Positions 30,782-39,786 of a stretch of DNA of 64,000 nt are shown here, in pieces; position 1 is the first letter of the stretch, and each line of letters opens with the position of its first letter. The notes under the pieces are model-generated. The model saw nothing but the letters and a program-made list of their open reading frames with translations, had not been told where the DNA came from and did not search any database. A program made the position numbers and the translations under genes. The stretch covers positions 372,001 through 436,000 of the forward strand of contig NZ_UFYA01000001.1 in assembly GCF_900447215.1 (NCBI RefSeq), given 5' to 3'. The DNA comes from Dermatophilus congolensis. GTDB taxonomy: Bacteria; Actinomycetota; Actinomycetes; Actinomycetales; Dermatophilaceae.

Positions 30782-31363
30782 TTATGACTTTTTGCAGGGA
30801 GAGATGGTGAACCACACACGGACAGCTGCGGCCACGATGCGTTCTTTGCGTTTCGTGGTGGGGGAGAGGCGCTTGATGTCAGCCTTGAGTTTTGCGTCGC
30901 ACTGGCAGTCGAAGTAGGCGCGTTCGCCATAGCAGCCGTCGTGTTCTTTGCACAGTTTGTCGAGGGTGTCTACAGGTTCTCCAGGACCGCTGTGCCCTGG
31001 CCCGCAGTATTTGCCCCAGATGGGGAGAGAGAAACTGCGTGCGGTGGCTTTGGGGCCGGTGTAAGCGTTACGTAGTTCGTTGTATGCCTGGCCAGCTTCG
31101 ATGATGTCTTCAGATTCTTTCGCTTTGCGGGCTTTGTCGACGTCGAATACGGATTCTTTGTCTTTTTTGACGAGATAGCGTTCGATGCCGGAGGCGAGGG
31201 CGTCTACGGATGGGTCTGCGGTAGTAGCGGTTGCAGCGGGTGTGGGGTTTGTTGGTGCCGAAGGCGCTGCAGTGGCGCCGGTACTAGCGAGTGTGAGTAC
31301 TAGGGCGCTGGCTGAAAGGGCTGATAGGCAGACTCGTGCCAGGCGGGTGATATTGGTTTTCAT
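30782..31363 (-). CDS. Secreted phospholipase A2
   Basis: 193 residues with a clear signal peptide (basic start, hydrophobic 12-27, cleavage near TGATAA at 28-33). The C-terminal domain has the calcium loop YCGPGHSG (119-126) and the catalytic pair His141-Asp142 in CKEHDGCYG, with eight Cys-type partners FDCQCD. This is the secretory phospholipase A2 fold, which releases the sn-2 fatty acid from phospholipids. Residues 34-110 form a Thr/Ala/Pro linker and a helical segment. The gene stands alone on the minus strand, converging on the SixA-like gene. A role in attacking host or competitor membranes is plausible but not shown. Confidence 0.88.
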   Translation of the reverse strand: MKTNITRLARVCLSALSASALVLTLASTGATAAPSAPTNPTPAATATTADPSVDALASGIERYLVKKDKESVFDVDKARKAKESEDIIEAGQAYNELRNAYTGPKATARSFSLPIWGKYCGPGHSGPGEPVDTLDKLCKEHDGCYGERAYFDCQCDAKLKADIKRLSPTTKRKERIVAAAVRVWFTISPCKKS

Positions 31364-31533
31364 AAAGATGCTCTTTCGGTGATTCCGGCGACAGACATGG
31401 TCGTCGAATCGCGGAGTGGCGAATGTGCAGTGAAGTATGCGTTGCCACTGGCGTGTGGTACTTGCCTGGTGTGGGTATTAGAGCTGCTAAGTGGTCAAAA
31501 GGAATTGCGCTGTTTTTAGATGTGTGAGTGGGT

Positions 31534-31938
31534 TTAGATGCCGTGAAGTAGGTAGGCCAGGGTGACGATGAGGGGAATGCCGGTCAATGTTAGGGCGGTG
31601 TTGAGCGCGGTGAGGGGAATGTTTTTAGCGCGCAGTCCCAGGATCGTGCCAGTGATGCCGATGAGCATGACCATGCCGAAGATGAACCAGGTGAGCCATA
31701 CGAAGTGGGTGCCGCGGGAGACGGTCACGATGATGATGATCGCGTTAGCGATGAGGCACATCCAAGCAGCCTGCGAAGCGGATGGGCGCATTGAGGCTCC
31801 TTCAGGGGGAATCGCTGTTCTTGCCAAGGAACGGTAAACGGTATTGAGAGGTTCCGGTAGGTCTTCGTTATTAACGTCGAGTGAAAACTCCTGCGCAAGA
31901 GCAGGATGCGCTGATTGTTGCGGAAGTTTTTGTGACAT
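31534..31938 (-). CDS. Small integral membrane protein of unknown function
   Basis: 134 residues from ATG 31938 (MSQKLPQQSAHPALAQEFSL). Residues 1-55 are soluble and acidic; three hydrophobic segments follow (CLIANAIIIIVTVS, WLTWFIFGMVMLIGITGTIL, LTGIPLIVTLAYLLHGI). I do not recognise a family. The start is uncertain: no strong ribosome binding site is seen, and the frame stays open further upstream. It is divergent from ilvB and a CRP-like palindrome lies about 65 bp upstream of its start. Confidence 0.6.
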   Translation of the reverse strand: MSQKLPQQSAHPALAQEFSLDVNNEDLPEPLNTVYRSLARTAIPPEGASMRPSASQAAWMCLIANAIIIIVTVSRGTHFVWLTWFIFGMVMLIGITGTILGLRAKNIPLTALNTALTLTGIPLIVTLAYLLHGI

Positions 31939-32004
31939 GGATTTCGTGGGTGCGTGGCTGTGGTCAGTAATTACGCCTAGCGCTGCGGACCCGCAGGAAA
32001 AGAA

Positions 32005-32020
32005 TGTGAAATCTATCACA
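32005..32020. promoter_or_regulatory. CRP/GlxR-like binding site
   Basis: TGTGAAATCTATCACA is a perfect TGTGA-N6-TCACA palindrome, the consensus of the CRP family, including GlxR and Crp of actinobacteria. It lies between the divergent membrane-protein gene and ilvB, about 110 bp before the ilvB start. Confidence 0.7.
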
Positions 32021-32055
32021 TATTTTGTTGCGTGGTGAGGGGTGATAAGTGACAT

Positions 32056-32076
32056 GACAGATGAGACGTATCTGTC
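32056..32076. promoter_or_regulatory. Dyad upstream of a minus-35-like TTGACA before ilvB
   Basis: GACAGAT, a 7-bp spacer, and ATCTGTC form a perfect 7-bp inverted repeat. TTGACA lies at 32083-32088 just downstream, though no good minus-10 follows at standard spacing. It could bind a repressor of ilvBNC. No leader peptide rich in Leu, Ile or Val is apparent between here and ilvB. Confidence 0.4.
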
Positions 32077-32132
32077 CGAACTTTGACAGGCTGTAGTGCC
32101 CATATGAAGGTTGTGAATTACACCCGAGGAAA

Positions 32133-33947
32133 GTGGGCACACCCGTGGCAAATTCACGAGCACCTCGCCCTTCGCCCCCGAAGGTGGCGAAGAACGCCGA
32201 ACTGCGTAGCGACAGCAGTAAAGTCCACGCCGTCACGGGCGCTGAAAGTGTCGTCAAATCCCTTGAAGCAGTAGGCGCAGACGTCATCTTCGGGATACCT
32301 GGCGACGCCATCTTGCCTGTCTATGAGCCGCTACTAAACTCCACCACCTTGCGACACATCCTGGTGCGTCATGAACAGGCAGCTGGTCACGCAGCGCAAG
32401 GCTACGCCTGCGTCACCGGCAAGGTCGGCGTATGCATAGCTACCTCTGGCCCCGGAGCAACCAACCTGGTTACCGCAATCGCTGACGCCCACATGGACTC
32501 CGTCCCACTGGTAGCAATCACCGGGCAAGTCGCCAGTTCAGCCATCGGTACAGACGCTTTCCAAGAAGCAGATATTCGCGGCATCACCATGCCGATTACA
32601 AAACACAACTTCCTCGTCACCAATCCCAGTGACATCCCCGCAGTCATCGCATCCGCGTTCCATATCGCTTCCACAGGCAGGCCAGGCCCAGTCCTTATCG
32701 ACATCACCAAAGACGCCCAGACATCACACACCGAATTCTCCTGGCCACCTAAAATCGACCTCCCTGGGTATAGACCAGCAACCAAACCTCACCAGCGACA
32801 GATCCGAGAAGCAGCCAAAATTATCGGCTCGGCACAACGCCCTGTTTTCTACTTCGGCGGCGGCGCCGTCCGTGCTGGTGCCGCGTACCATCTGCGCCGA
32901 CTCATTGACCTGACCCAAATCCCCTGCGTCGCCACTCTCATGGGGCGCGGCGTTGTCCCCGATTCTCACCCTCTCCATCTAGGGATGCCAGGAATGCACG
33001 GCTGCGCCGCGGCAGTCATAGCCCTGCAAAAGTGTGATCTTCTTATTGCTATCGGTGCCCGCTTCGACGACTGCGTCACCGGAAAGCCAGCCACTTTCGC
33101 CCCTGCCGCCACAGTGATCCATGCCGACATCGATGCAGCAGAGATCGGCAAAAACCGAGCCGCAGATGTCCCCATCGTTGGTGATGCAAAAGCCGTCGCC
33201 ATCGAACTATTAAGCGCACTAGGACACGAGGGTGCACTGGGTAATTACGCCCCCTGGCGTGAGGAAACCCACCAAATCGCGCAGCAATACCCTCTCGGAT
33301 ACAGCGTCACCGATGGTCAGCTAGCAGCACAATTCGTACTCGAACGGCTCTCTACCCTCGTTGGCCCCGAAGCCACATATGTTTCTGGTGTTGGCCAGCA
33401 TCAAATGTGGGCTGCGCAGTTCATCACCTATGAACGTCCAGCCTCATGGTTGAACTCCGGGGGACTAGGGACGATGGGATATGCAGTCCCTGCTGCGATG
33501 GGCGCCAAAGTCGCCGAACCAGATCGCACAGTGTGGGCCATCGACGGCGACGGCTGTTTCCAAATGACCAACCAAGAACTCGCCACCTGCCTGGTCAACA
33601 ACATCCCCATCAAAGTCGCCATCCTCAACAACTCCTCGCTGGGCATGCTGAGCACACGGCAGGGCCTGATTTATGGCCAACACGCCGCACCCGAAGCTGG
33701 AGCAGTGGGCGTGCCTGACTTCGTCAAACTCGCCGAGGCATATGGCTGCGCTGGCTTTAGATGTGAACACCCCAGTGAGGTAGATGCCACCATCACCGCA
33801 GCTATGGCTATCAATGACCGCCCCGTCGTTATTGATTTTGTCGTCGCACGTCAAGCCATGCAGTGGCCTATGGTCCCAGATGAGCTTTCGGACGAGGAAC
33901 TGCGCTACGTCCGTGAATCTTCACCAGTGTGGGATCGTCTCGTCTGA
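32133..33947 (+). CDS. ilvB: Acetolactate synthase large subunit
   Basis: 604 residues from GTG 32133 (GAGGAAA just upstream; GTG 32145 is an alternative). Domains follow the thiamine-diphosphate enzyme order: PYR (about 30-195, with the catalytic Glu in [14 protein letters not shown]), FAD-binding middle domain (about 220-360) and PP domain (about 400-560) with [18 protein letters not shown]. It condenses two pyruvates to acetolactate, or pyruvate with 2-oxobutyrate, the first common step of Val, Leu and Ile synthesis. The regulatory subunit follows. Two palindromes lie upstream. Confidence 0.96.
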   Translation: MGTPVANSRAPRPSPPKVAKNAELRSDSSKVHAVTGAESVVKSLEAVGADVIFGIPGDAILPVYEPLLNSTTLRHILVRHEQAAGHAAQGYACVTGKVGVCIATSGPGATNLVTAIADAHMDSVPLVAITGQVASSAIGTDAFQEADIRGITMPITKHNFLVTNPSDIPAVIASAFHIASTGRPGPVLIDITKDAQTSHTEFSWPPKIDLPGYRPATKPHQRQIREAAKIIGSAQRPVFYFGGGAVRAGAAYHLRRLIDLTQIPCVATLMGRGVVPDSHPLHLGMPGMHGCAAAVIALQKCDLLIAIGARFDDCVTGKPATFAPAATVIHADIDAAEIGKNRAADVPIVGDAKAVAIELLSALGHEGALGNYAPWREETHQIAQQYPLGYSVTDGQLAAQFVLERLSTLVGPEATYVSGVGQHQMWAAQFITYERPASWLNSGGLGTMGYAVPAAMGAKVAEPDRTVWAIDGDGCFQMTNQELATCLVNNIPIKVAILNNSSLGMLSTRQGLIYGQHAAPEAGAVGVPDFVKLAEAYGCAGFRCEHPSEVDATITAAMAINDRPVVIDFVVARQAMQWPMVPDELSDEELRYVRESSPVWDRLV

Positions 33948-33973
33948 GCTCGGAATGGAAGAAGGCTGCCCCC

Positions 33974-34483
33974 ATGAAACGCCATATCTTGTCCGTGCTA
34001 GTCCAAAACCATCCGGGTGTTCTTGCTCGGGTGGCTGGGTTATTTTCCCGCCGCGGCTTCAATATCGATTCCCTTGCTGTTGGCCCAACAGAAGACCCAA
34101 AGGTTTCACGGATGACCGTGGTGGTCGATGTGGAAGACCTTCCGCTAGAACAGTTCACCAAGCAGCTCAATAAACTTGTCGAAGTACTGAAAGTGATTGA
34201 GCTCGATCTTGACAACACAGTCACCCGGCGCATCTTGCTCGTAAAAGTTCGTGTCGACAGCACCTGCCGTGCTGACGTGGTGCAGATTGCTGAGCTGTTC
34301 CGCGCTCGCATTGTTGATGTCGCTTCGGACTCGGTCACGATCGAAGCCACTGGCCGTCTAACGAAGTTGGATGCCTTGCTGGCACTGCTAGAGCCCTACG
34401 GTGTGAAAGAACTCGTGCAGTCCGGGATGGTTGCGATTGGGCGAGGATCCAAGGCGATTACAGACCGTTCCGGTAGGAACTGA
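33974..34483 (+). CDS. ilvN: Acetolactate synthase small (regulatory) subunit
   Basis: 169 residues from ATG 33974. An N-terminal ACT domain (KRHILSVLVQNHPGVLARVA, about 2-78) binds valine for feedback inhibition, and the C-terminal domain (about 85-165) has the typical SGMVAIGRG end. It activates and regulates IlvB. It lies 26 bp after ilvB and 105 bp before ilvC. Confidence 0.96.
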   Translation: MKRHILSVLVQNHPGVLARVAGLFSRRGFNIDSLAVGPTEDPKVSRMTVVVDVEDLPLEQFTKQLNKLVEVLKVIELDLDNTVTRRILLVKVRVDSTCRADVVQIAELFRARIVDVASDSVTIEATGRLTKLDALLALLEPYGVKELVQSGMVAIGRGSKAITDRSGRN

Positions 34484-34588
34484 CTGTTTGCGGCGCCCAC
34501 GACGGGCCGTGTCCTGCAACACTTTCCCCATACCCTCCCGGCGTTGCTCGGGACTGAGAGCTATTGAAAACGATGTGAGGAGCCAGAC

Positions 34589-35596
34589 ATGGCCGAACTG
34601 CTTTACGACGACGCCGACCTGACAATCATCCAGGGCCGCAAGGTCGCCGTCATCGGTTACGGCGAGCAAGGTCAGGCTCACAGCCTCAACCTGCGCGACT
34701 CTGGTGTCGATGTCCGCGTTGGTTTGCGGGAAGGGTCGGCCTCAATTGAGAAGGCGCAAGAAGAAGGACTTCGCGTGGTGCCGGTAGCGCAGGCAGCACA
34801 AGAAGCCGATGTCATCGTGCTGATGGTCCCTGACCACGAGCAGCAAGCGCTTTTCATGCAAGAGATCGCTCCTTACCTGCAAGCAGGTAACGCGCTCGTC
34901 TTTGCGCACGGGTTCGCTATTCGATACGGCTACATCCAAGCCCCCGCAGACGTGGACGTGTTCTTGGTTTCTGCCAAAGGGGCAGGAGATCTTGTTCGCC
35001 GTGAGTACGAGGACGGCCGTGGCGTGCCGGTGCTCCTAGCAGTTGAGCAGGACGCCACCGGGCAGGCCTGGGAGCTGGTGGCTTCCTACGCCATGGCTAT
35101 GGGTGGATTGCGTGCAAGCGGCATGAAAACCACATTCGCAGAAGAGGCCGAGGCACACCTGTTCGCTGCCCAGGCCGTTTGTGGTGGAGGGCTTTCGCAC
35201 CTGGTGAAAGCTGGTTTTGAAACTTTGGTTGAGGCCGGATATCAGCCGCAGGTGGCGTACTTGGAGTGCCTGCACGAGCTGAAGACAGTTGTCGATGTGA
35301 TGGTTGAGCAGGGGCTGGCGGCACAGCGCCGCTCGGTTTCGGAGACCAGCGAATACGGCGATTACGTTTCTGGTCCGCGTGTGGTGGACGCGAACACGAA
35401 ATCGTTGATGAAAGATGTCCTCGAGGACGTTCGTAGTGGTGCCTTCGCTGAGCGGTTCATTCAGGACCAGCAGGCAGGTGCTAGTGAACTCACTGAGTTG
35501 CGCGCCGCAGAAGAAAGCCACGAGTTGGAGACGGTGGGGACCCAGATGCGTCCGATGTTTCCGTGGATAGCTGCACGCGATGAGTACAGCGACTGA
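34589..35596 (+). CDS. ilvC: Ketol-acid reductoisomerase (class I)
   Basis: 335 residues. The N-terminal Rossmann domain has VAVIGYGEQGQAHSLNLRDS with a typical GxGxxG-like loop, and the C-terminal knotted domain carries the metal-binding acidic residues (FAEEAEAHLFAAQAV, YLECLHELKTVVD and ETSEYGDYVSG). It isomerises and reduces acetolactate to dihydroxyisovalerate with NAD(P)H and magnesium. GAGGAG provides the ribosome binding site. A strong hairpin follows, ending the ilvBNC operon. Confidence 0.97.
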   Translation: MAELLYDDADLTIIQGRKVAVIGYGEQGQAHSLNLRDSGVDVRVGLREGSASIEKAQEEGLRVVPVAQAAQEADVIVLMVPDHEQQALFMQEIAPYLQAGNALVFAHGFAIRYGYIQAPADVDVFLVSAKGAGDLVRREYEDGRGVPVLLAVEQDATGQAWELVASYAMAMGGLRASGMKTTFAEEAEAHLFAAQAVCGGGLSHLVKAGFETLVEAGYQPQVAYLECLHELKTVVDVMVEQGLAAQRRSVSETSEYGDYVSGPRVVDANTKSLMKDVLEDVRSGAFAERFIQDQQAGASELTELRAAEESHELETVGTQMRPMFPWIAARDEYSD

Positions 35597-35627
35597 TCTG
35601 CCGTGCGCTGACGTGGCAGGTGGAGCA

Positions 35628-35657
35628 CTGGGGGCGCCGCACCATGGGCGCCCCCAG
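35628..35657 (+). terminator. Hairpin after ilvC
   Basis: CTGGGGGCGC (35628-35637) pairs with GCGCCCCCAG (35648-35657) around a 10-base loop. It lacks a T-run but sits 32 bp beyond the ilvC stop and in front of separately expressed glyA. Confidence 0.65.
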
Positions 35658-35845
35658 CGTCGCATCAGCGCTAGTGCATGAGCTGTTTGGGCGATCAAGG
35701 GACGATGAAGCCAATTCCCATAGCGTCGTGTGGGGTACGTTATCGATTTCACTTATGGATCTAGTGGCTACTTGCTGTTTGCGGTGAAGTTGTCCTCGAT
35801 AAGCTCAGGATTGTCCGCCCCTGACCATCCAACGAGGAGCAGCCC

Positions 35846-37291
35846 GTGAGCGATACAGATCTCACTGCCCAGTCCACTGCGTTCCGTAACGCAATCAGCG
35901 TCGTTGAAGGGGTGGAGCCGCGTATCGCGCAGGCCATCCGATCAGAGCTTCGCGATCAGCGCAGTTCTTTGAAACTTATCGCGAGTGAGAACTACGCTTC
36001 CACGGCTTCCCTGTTGGCATTGGGTAACTGGCTTTCTGATAAGTACGCCGAGGGCACGATTGGGCACCGCTTCTACGCCGGATGCCAGAACATTGACACA
36101 GTCGAGAGCGTCGCAGCCGAGCACGCACGAGAACTGTTCGGTGCCCAGCATGCCTATGTGCAGCCCCACTCGGGTATCGACGCCAACCTTGTCGCCTATT
36201 GGGCCATCCTGGCTCATCGGGTTCAAACACCGGCGCTGGACAAGGCCGGGGTGAAATCGGTCTATGACCTTAGTGACGCTCAGTGGGCTTCGTTGCGTGC
36301 TGAAGTGGGTAACCAGCGCCTTATGGGTCTTGCTCTAGATGCTGGTGGTCACCTGACGCATGGGTACCGTCCAAACATTTCCGGAAAGATGTTTGATCAG
36401 CGTTGCTACTCCACAGATCCGCAGACCGGCGTGCTCGACTATGCGCAGGTTGCCCAGCAGGTCAAAGAGTTCAAACCGCTAATCCTCGTGGCGGGGTATT
36501 CGGCATATCCACGGCTGATCAACATGGCCAAGATGAAAGAAATCGCCGACTCTGTCGGTGCCGTGCTGATGGTAGATATGGCGCACTTTGCTGGCTTGGT
36601 CGCTGGCAAGGTCGCTATCGGTGAGTATGACCCGGTGGCCTACGCCGATGTTGTCACCACGACGACGCATAAGTCGTTGCGGGGTCCTCGCGGTGGGCTG
36701 GTGCTGTGCACGGATGAGTTCAAGGATGCTGTCGACAAGGGCTGCCCGATGGTGTTGGGTGGGCCGCTGTCGAACATGATGGCGGGTAAAGCCGTGGCCT
36801 TGGCGGAAGCGCGCAAGCCAGAGTTCCAGACTTATGCACGCAATATCGTTGACAACGCTGTCGCTTTGGCTGAGGGGCTGAAGAAGCGGGGGGCCAAGCT
36901 GGTTTCTGACGGCACCGAAAACCACATCGTTCTGCTAGATGTGGGTAGCTACGGCATCACTGGCCGGCAGGCCGAGGGGGCACTGCTGGAGTCCGGCATT
37001 GTCACAAACCGTAACTCGATCCCGAACGACCCCAACGGCGCCTGGTTCACCACAGGAATTCGTTTCGGCACACCAGCATTGACATCTCGAGGGCTGGGTG
37101 TGGCGGAGATGGACACCATCGCTGAGATGGTCGACACTGCGCTGAAGGCCACGAAGCCGGGCACGACGAGCAAGGGAGCCCCGAGCAAAGCGCAGTACGT
37201 CATGCAGGAGTCTGTTGCCGCTCGTGTTCACGCACAAGCCGATGAGCTACTTGCCCCGTTCCCGCTGTACCCAGAGGTTGATCTGGGCTGA
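35846..37291 (+). CDS. glyA: Serine hydroxymethyltransferase, long form
   Basis: 481 residues, GTG start preceded by GAGGAG. The PLP lysine is in [27 protein letters not shown] and [15 protein letters not shown] are SHMT signatures. It interconverts serine and glycine and supplies one-carbon units to tetrahydrofolate. Most bacterial GlyA have about 420 residues; this one carries an extra segment of about 50 residues near 135-190, a long form also seen in some actinobacteria and in Chlamydia. The 185 bp upstream region after the ilvC hairpin shows no recognisable riboswitch. Confidence 0.93.
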   Translation: MSDTDLTAQSTAFRNAISVVEGVEPRIAQAIRSELRDQRSSLKLIASENYASTASLLALGNWLSDKYAEGTIGHRFYAGCQNIDTVESVAAEHARELFGAQHAYVQPHSGIDANLVAYWAILAHRVQTPALDKAGVKSVYDLSDAQWASLRAEVGNQRLMGLALDAGGHLTHGYRPNISGKMFDQRCYSTDPQTGVLDYAQVAQQVKEFKPLILVAGYSAYPRLINMAKMKEIADSVGAVLMVDMAHFAGLVAGKVAIGEYDPVAYADVVTTTTHKSLRGPRGGLVLCTDEFKDAVDKGCPMVLGGPLSNMMAGKAVALAEARKPEFQTYARNIVDNAVALAEGLKKRGAKLVSDGTENHIVLLDVGSYGITGRQAEGALLESGIVTNRNSIPNDPNGAWFTTGIRFGTPALTSRGLGVAEMDTIAEMVDTALKATKPGTTSKGAPSKAQYVMQESVAARVHAQADELLAPFPLYPEVDLG

Positions 37292-37402
37292 GATAACGCG
37301 CGATCAACTCAGGGCGCATTGTGCTGCTTCTGTGACGAAGCTGGCTCAATGCGTCCTTGCGCATGTGATGGGGGACACAACGTCCACAATCAAGGAGAAA
37401 CC

Positions 37403-38491
37403 ATGACTGCTGCACTCGATTTCGCTGTAGAGCCCAATCCGAACCCAGCGATGCCGGAACAACGTGCCCAGATCCTGTCTGCACCTAAATTCGGTGCTTA
37501 CTTCACCGATCACATGGTTACGGCGACATGGTCTGAGCAACTGGGGTGGCATGAGGGACGTGTTGGCCCGTATGCGCCGTTTAGTATCGACCCGGCTGCG
37601 GGGATTCTGCACTATGGGCAGGCTGTGTTCGAGGGGCTCAAGGCCTATCGCCATGAGGACGGGTCAGTGTGGAGTTTCCGCCCAGAGGCTAACGCTGAAC
37701 GTATGGCTTCTAGTTGCCGCAGGTTGGCTCTCCCTGAGTTGCCAACCCGGGATTTCATCGAGTCCATCACTGCACTGGTGCAGGTCGATAACGCGTGGGT
37801 GCCGCCTTTCGAGGCGGGGGAGTCGTCTTTGTATTTGCGGCCTTTTGTATTCGCTAGTGAGGCCTTTCTTGGAGTGCGCCCGGCCCGGGAGGTCACCTAT
37901 GCGCTGATTGCTTCACCTGCAGGGGCGTACTTTTCTGGTGGGGTTTCTCCGGTTACGTTGTGGATTTCGACGACATATTCACGGGCTGGGCGAGGTGGAA
38001 CAGGAGCAGCTAAATGTGGTGGTAACTATGCCTCTTCGCTGGCCGGGCAGCTGGAGGGCATTTCCCGCGGCGCTGAGCAGGTAGTTTTTCTGGACTCAGA
38101 GACCCAAACTTTTGTTGATGAGCTCGGCGGCATGAACATTTTCTTTGTTTATCGCGATGGGCGTTTGGTGACACCGGAGTTGACGGGGGCAATTCTGGAG
38201 GGAGTGACGCGACGTTCGGTGTTGACTCTTGGCGCCGAGATGGGATTGAACGTCCAGGAACGCCGAGTTCCAGTGCAGGAGTGGAAAGACGGCGTTGCTT
38301 CCGGCGAAATTACGGAGGCTTTCGCCTGTGGAACTGCTGCGGTCATCACTCCCATCGGGGATGTTCTCTGGGAGGGAGGGGCAATGTCGCACGGCGCTCC
38401 GGTAGTGGCTTCGAAGATTCGCAGTACGCTTCTCGACGTTCAGTATGGACGGACCGAGGACGGCCACGGATGGATGAAGCGACTGGTGTAA
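37403..38491 (+). CDS. ilvE: Branched-chain amino acid aminotransferase
   Basis: 362 residues from ATG 37403 with AAGGAG upstream. This is a class IV PLP aminotransferase: GILHYGQAVFEGLKAYRHED near the N terminus, catalytic Lys in GTGAAKCGGNYASS, and the cofactor loop VDELGGMNIFF and FACGTAAVITPIG. It makes Val, Leu and Ile from their keto acids, completing the path begun by ilvBNC three genes upstream. Confidence 0.95.
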   Translation: MTAALDFAVEPNPNPAMPEQRAQILSAPKFGAYFTDHMVTATWSEQLGWHEGRVGPYAPFSIDPAAGILHYGQAVFEGLKAYRHEDGSVWSFRPEANAERMASSCRRLALPELPTRDFIESITALVQVDNAWVPPFEAGESSLYLRPFVFASEAFLGVRPAREVTYALIASPAGAYFSGGVSPVTLWISTTYSRAGRGGTGAAKCGGNYASSLAGQLEGISRGAEQVVFLDSETQTFVDELGGMNIFFVYRDGRLVTPELTGAILEGVTRRSVLTLGAEMGLNVQERRVPVQEWKDGVASGEITEAFACGTAAVITPIGDVLWEGGAMSHGAPVVASKIRSTLLDVQYGRTEDGHGWMKRLV

Positions 38492-38691
38492 AAGACGCTG
38501 TACGCACTGAAAGTGATTACACGAAAGGTCGATGGAAAGTTGCGCCTCAGCGGGCATCACAGCTGCTTGCCGCTACGGTAGCGATGACGATGGTCATGTT
38601 TTTGCTTTCGGAGTCATGGCTGTGGTTTTTGGCTATTCCGTTGCTGACATGGCTGGTGTACGGCTCCGGAGAATCCAACGATGCACGCTGA
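38470..38691 (+). CDS. Small membrane protein overlapping the ilvE end
   Basis: 73 residues (MDEATGVKDAVRTESDYTKG start). The second half holds two hydrophobic stretches (LLAATVAMTMVMFLLS and WLWFLAIPLLTWLVYG). No family is recognised. The start overlaps ilvE by 22 bp and has no clear ribosome binding site, so it may be coupled to ilvE, or begin further in. The third base composition supports coding only moderately. Confidence 0.45.
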   Translation: MDEATGVKDAVRTESDYTKGRWKVAPQRASQLLAATVAMTMVMFLLSESWLWFLAIPLLTWLVYGSGESNDAR

Positions 38692-38706
38692 GAACCTGGC
38701 GTGAAT

Positions 38707-39669
38707 TCACTTGTGTAATAGTGCTTCGCATGCCTGGATAAGCCGGGTGCGTAGTTCGGTGGCGGCGCTGGCGAGCTTGCGCTGTTGGGCTACGTACTCG
38801 GCACGTCCAGATGCTGTCTCGACACGTATGGGCGTGATGTCCAGGTTGCTCAGGTCGTAGGGGCTGGCCGCCATGTCTAGGTATCGGGCACGCATGGCGT
38901 GGTCGAACATGTCGATAACCAGTTCGCTGGGCACGGCAGGTAGTAGCGCCGCGGCATATCGGTATAGATCCATGCCTGCATGAAGACAACCAGGCTGTTC
39001 ATGGTTGATCTGGGTTTCTCGTGTTGGATGATCTCGGTTCAAAGGCTGCGCTTGCGGTGTGAAAAACCGGAACGCGTCGTAATGGGTGCAGTTCACCGGC
39101 AGCGATTCGACTACCTCGTCTGTGCCCTCTGCGCCCAGACGCAAGGGGGCAGGATGTCTCCTCTGGTCAGCGTCTTGATAAACCATCGCCCACTCGTGTA
39201 ATCCGAAGCAGGCATAGCTGGGGGTACGGGCCGCAGTGGCGGTGAGAAGATCACGCACGTAGCGCACAAATTTTCCCCGATTAGCCAGAAATGCAGGCAC
39301 ATCCACGTGCGTGAAGGTGTGGCCGTCACGTTCTTGGCTCACGTAGTAGCGCATGCGGCCATGCTCGGCAGCGTCGATCAATGTGATGTCGGGGCCAGGA
39401 TGCCATTGGCGAAGCTGACCGGGAGTGTGCCGGTAATACACCCAGATGAAATCTTCGACAGCGTGTTTTTGGCCGCGAGAACGTCGCTCAAGGTGGGCGC
39501 GGGTACGTGCATCGACGCGCTCGTGATGTTCTTGAGCTGCGCGTCTCCACGCATCGGGCGACAAAACAGTGTTGGTCAGGGCAGACACCAGGTCAGAGTA
39601 TCCAGCTCGCGCATGCACGCCCACTCGTGGTGAATTTGTTCCTCTGGTCCCACAGGAAGCCACGGACAT
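38707..39669 (-). CDS. Actinobacterial protein of the family named 3-methyladenine DNA glycosylase
   Basis: 320 residues from ATG 39669; the start is uncertain because the frame stays open and no ribosome binding site stands out. The conserved region begins at LSPDAWRRAAQEHHERVDAR. Highly conserved actinobacterial blocks are VEDFIWVYYRHTPGQLRQWH, FGLHEWAMVYQ, LPVNCTHYDAFRFF and PGCLHAGMDLYRYA. Members are commonly labelled 3-methyladenine DNA glycosylase, but they do not show the helix-hairpin-helix of AlkA or the Mpg fold, so the function should be treated as unproven. It is convergent with ilvE. Confidence 0.75.
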   Translation of the reverse strand: MSVASCGTRGTNSPRVGVHARAGYSDLVSALTNTVLSPDAWRRAAQEHHERVDARTRAHLERRSRGQKHAVEDFIWVYYRHTPGQLRQWHPGPDITLIDAAEHGRMRYYVSQERDGHTFTHVDVPAFLANRGKFVRYVRDLLTATAARTPSYACFGLHEWAMVYQDADQRRHPAPLRLGAEGTDEVVESLPVNCTHYDAFRFFTPQAQPLNRDHPTRETQINHEQPGCLHAGMDLYRYAAALLPAVPSELVIDMFDHAMRARYLDMAASPYDLSNLDITPIRVETASGRAEYVAQQRKLASAATELRTRLIQACEALLHK

Positions 39670-39786
39670 TCTGTGAGCCAGCCTGAGCCGGGACGACCTT
39701 GCTTTCGTAGGCAACTAGGCTTCGCCAAGAGCTGACCAGGTGTGGCTGCATCCAGGCAGGCACCTATTGCATAAGAAGGGGAAGGC

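Noticed and set aside
31939-32132. Leader peptide attenuator for ilvBNC
   Set aside because: Short frames here (for example ATG 32054, ten codons) lack runs of Leu, Ile or Val, and no terminator-antiterminator pair is evident.
35658-35845. Glycine or ZTP riboswitch before glyA
   Set aside because: I could not find the conserved cores of these riboswitches by eye.
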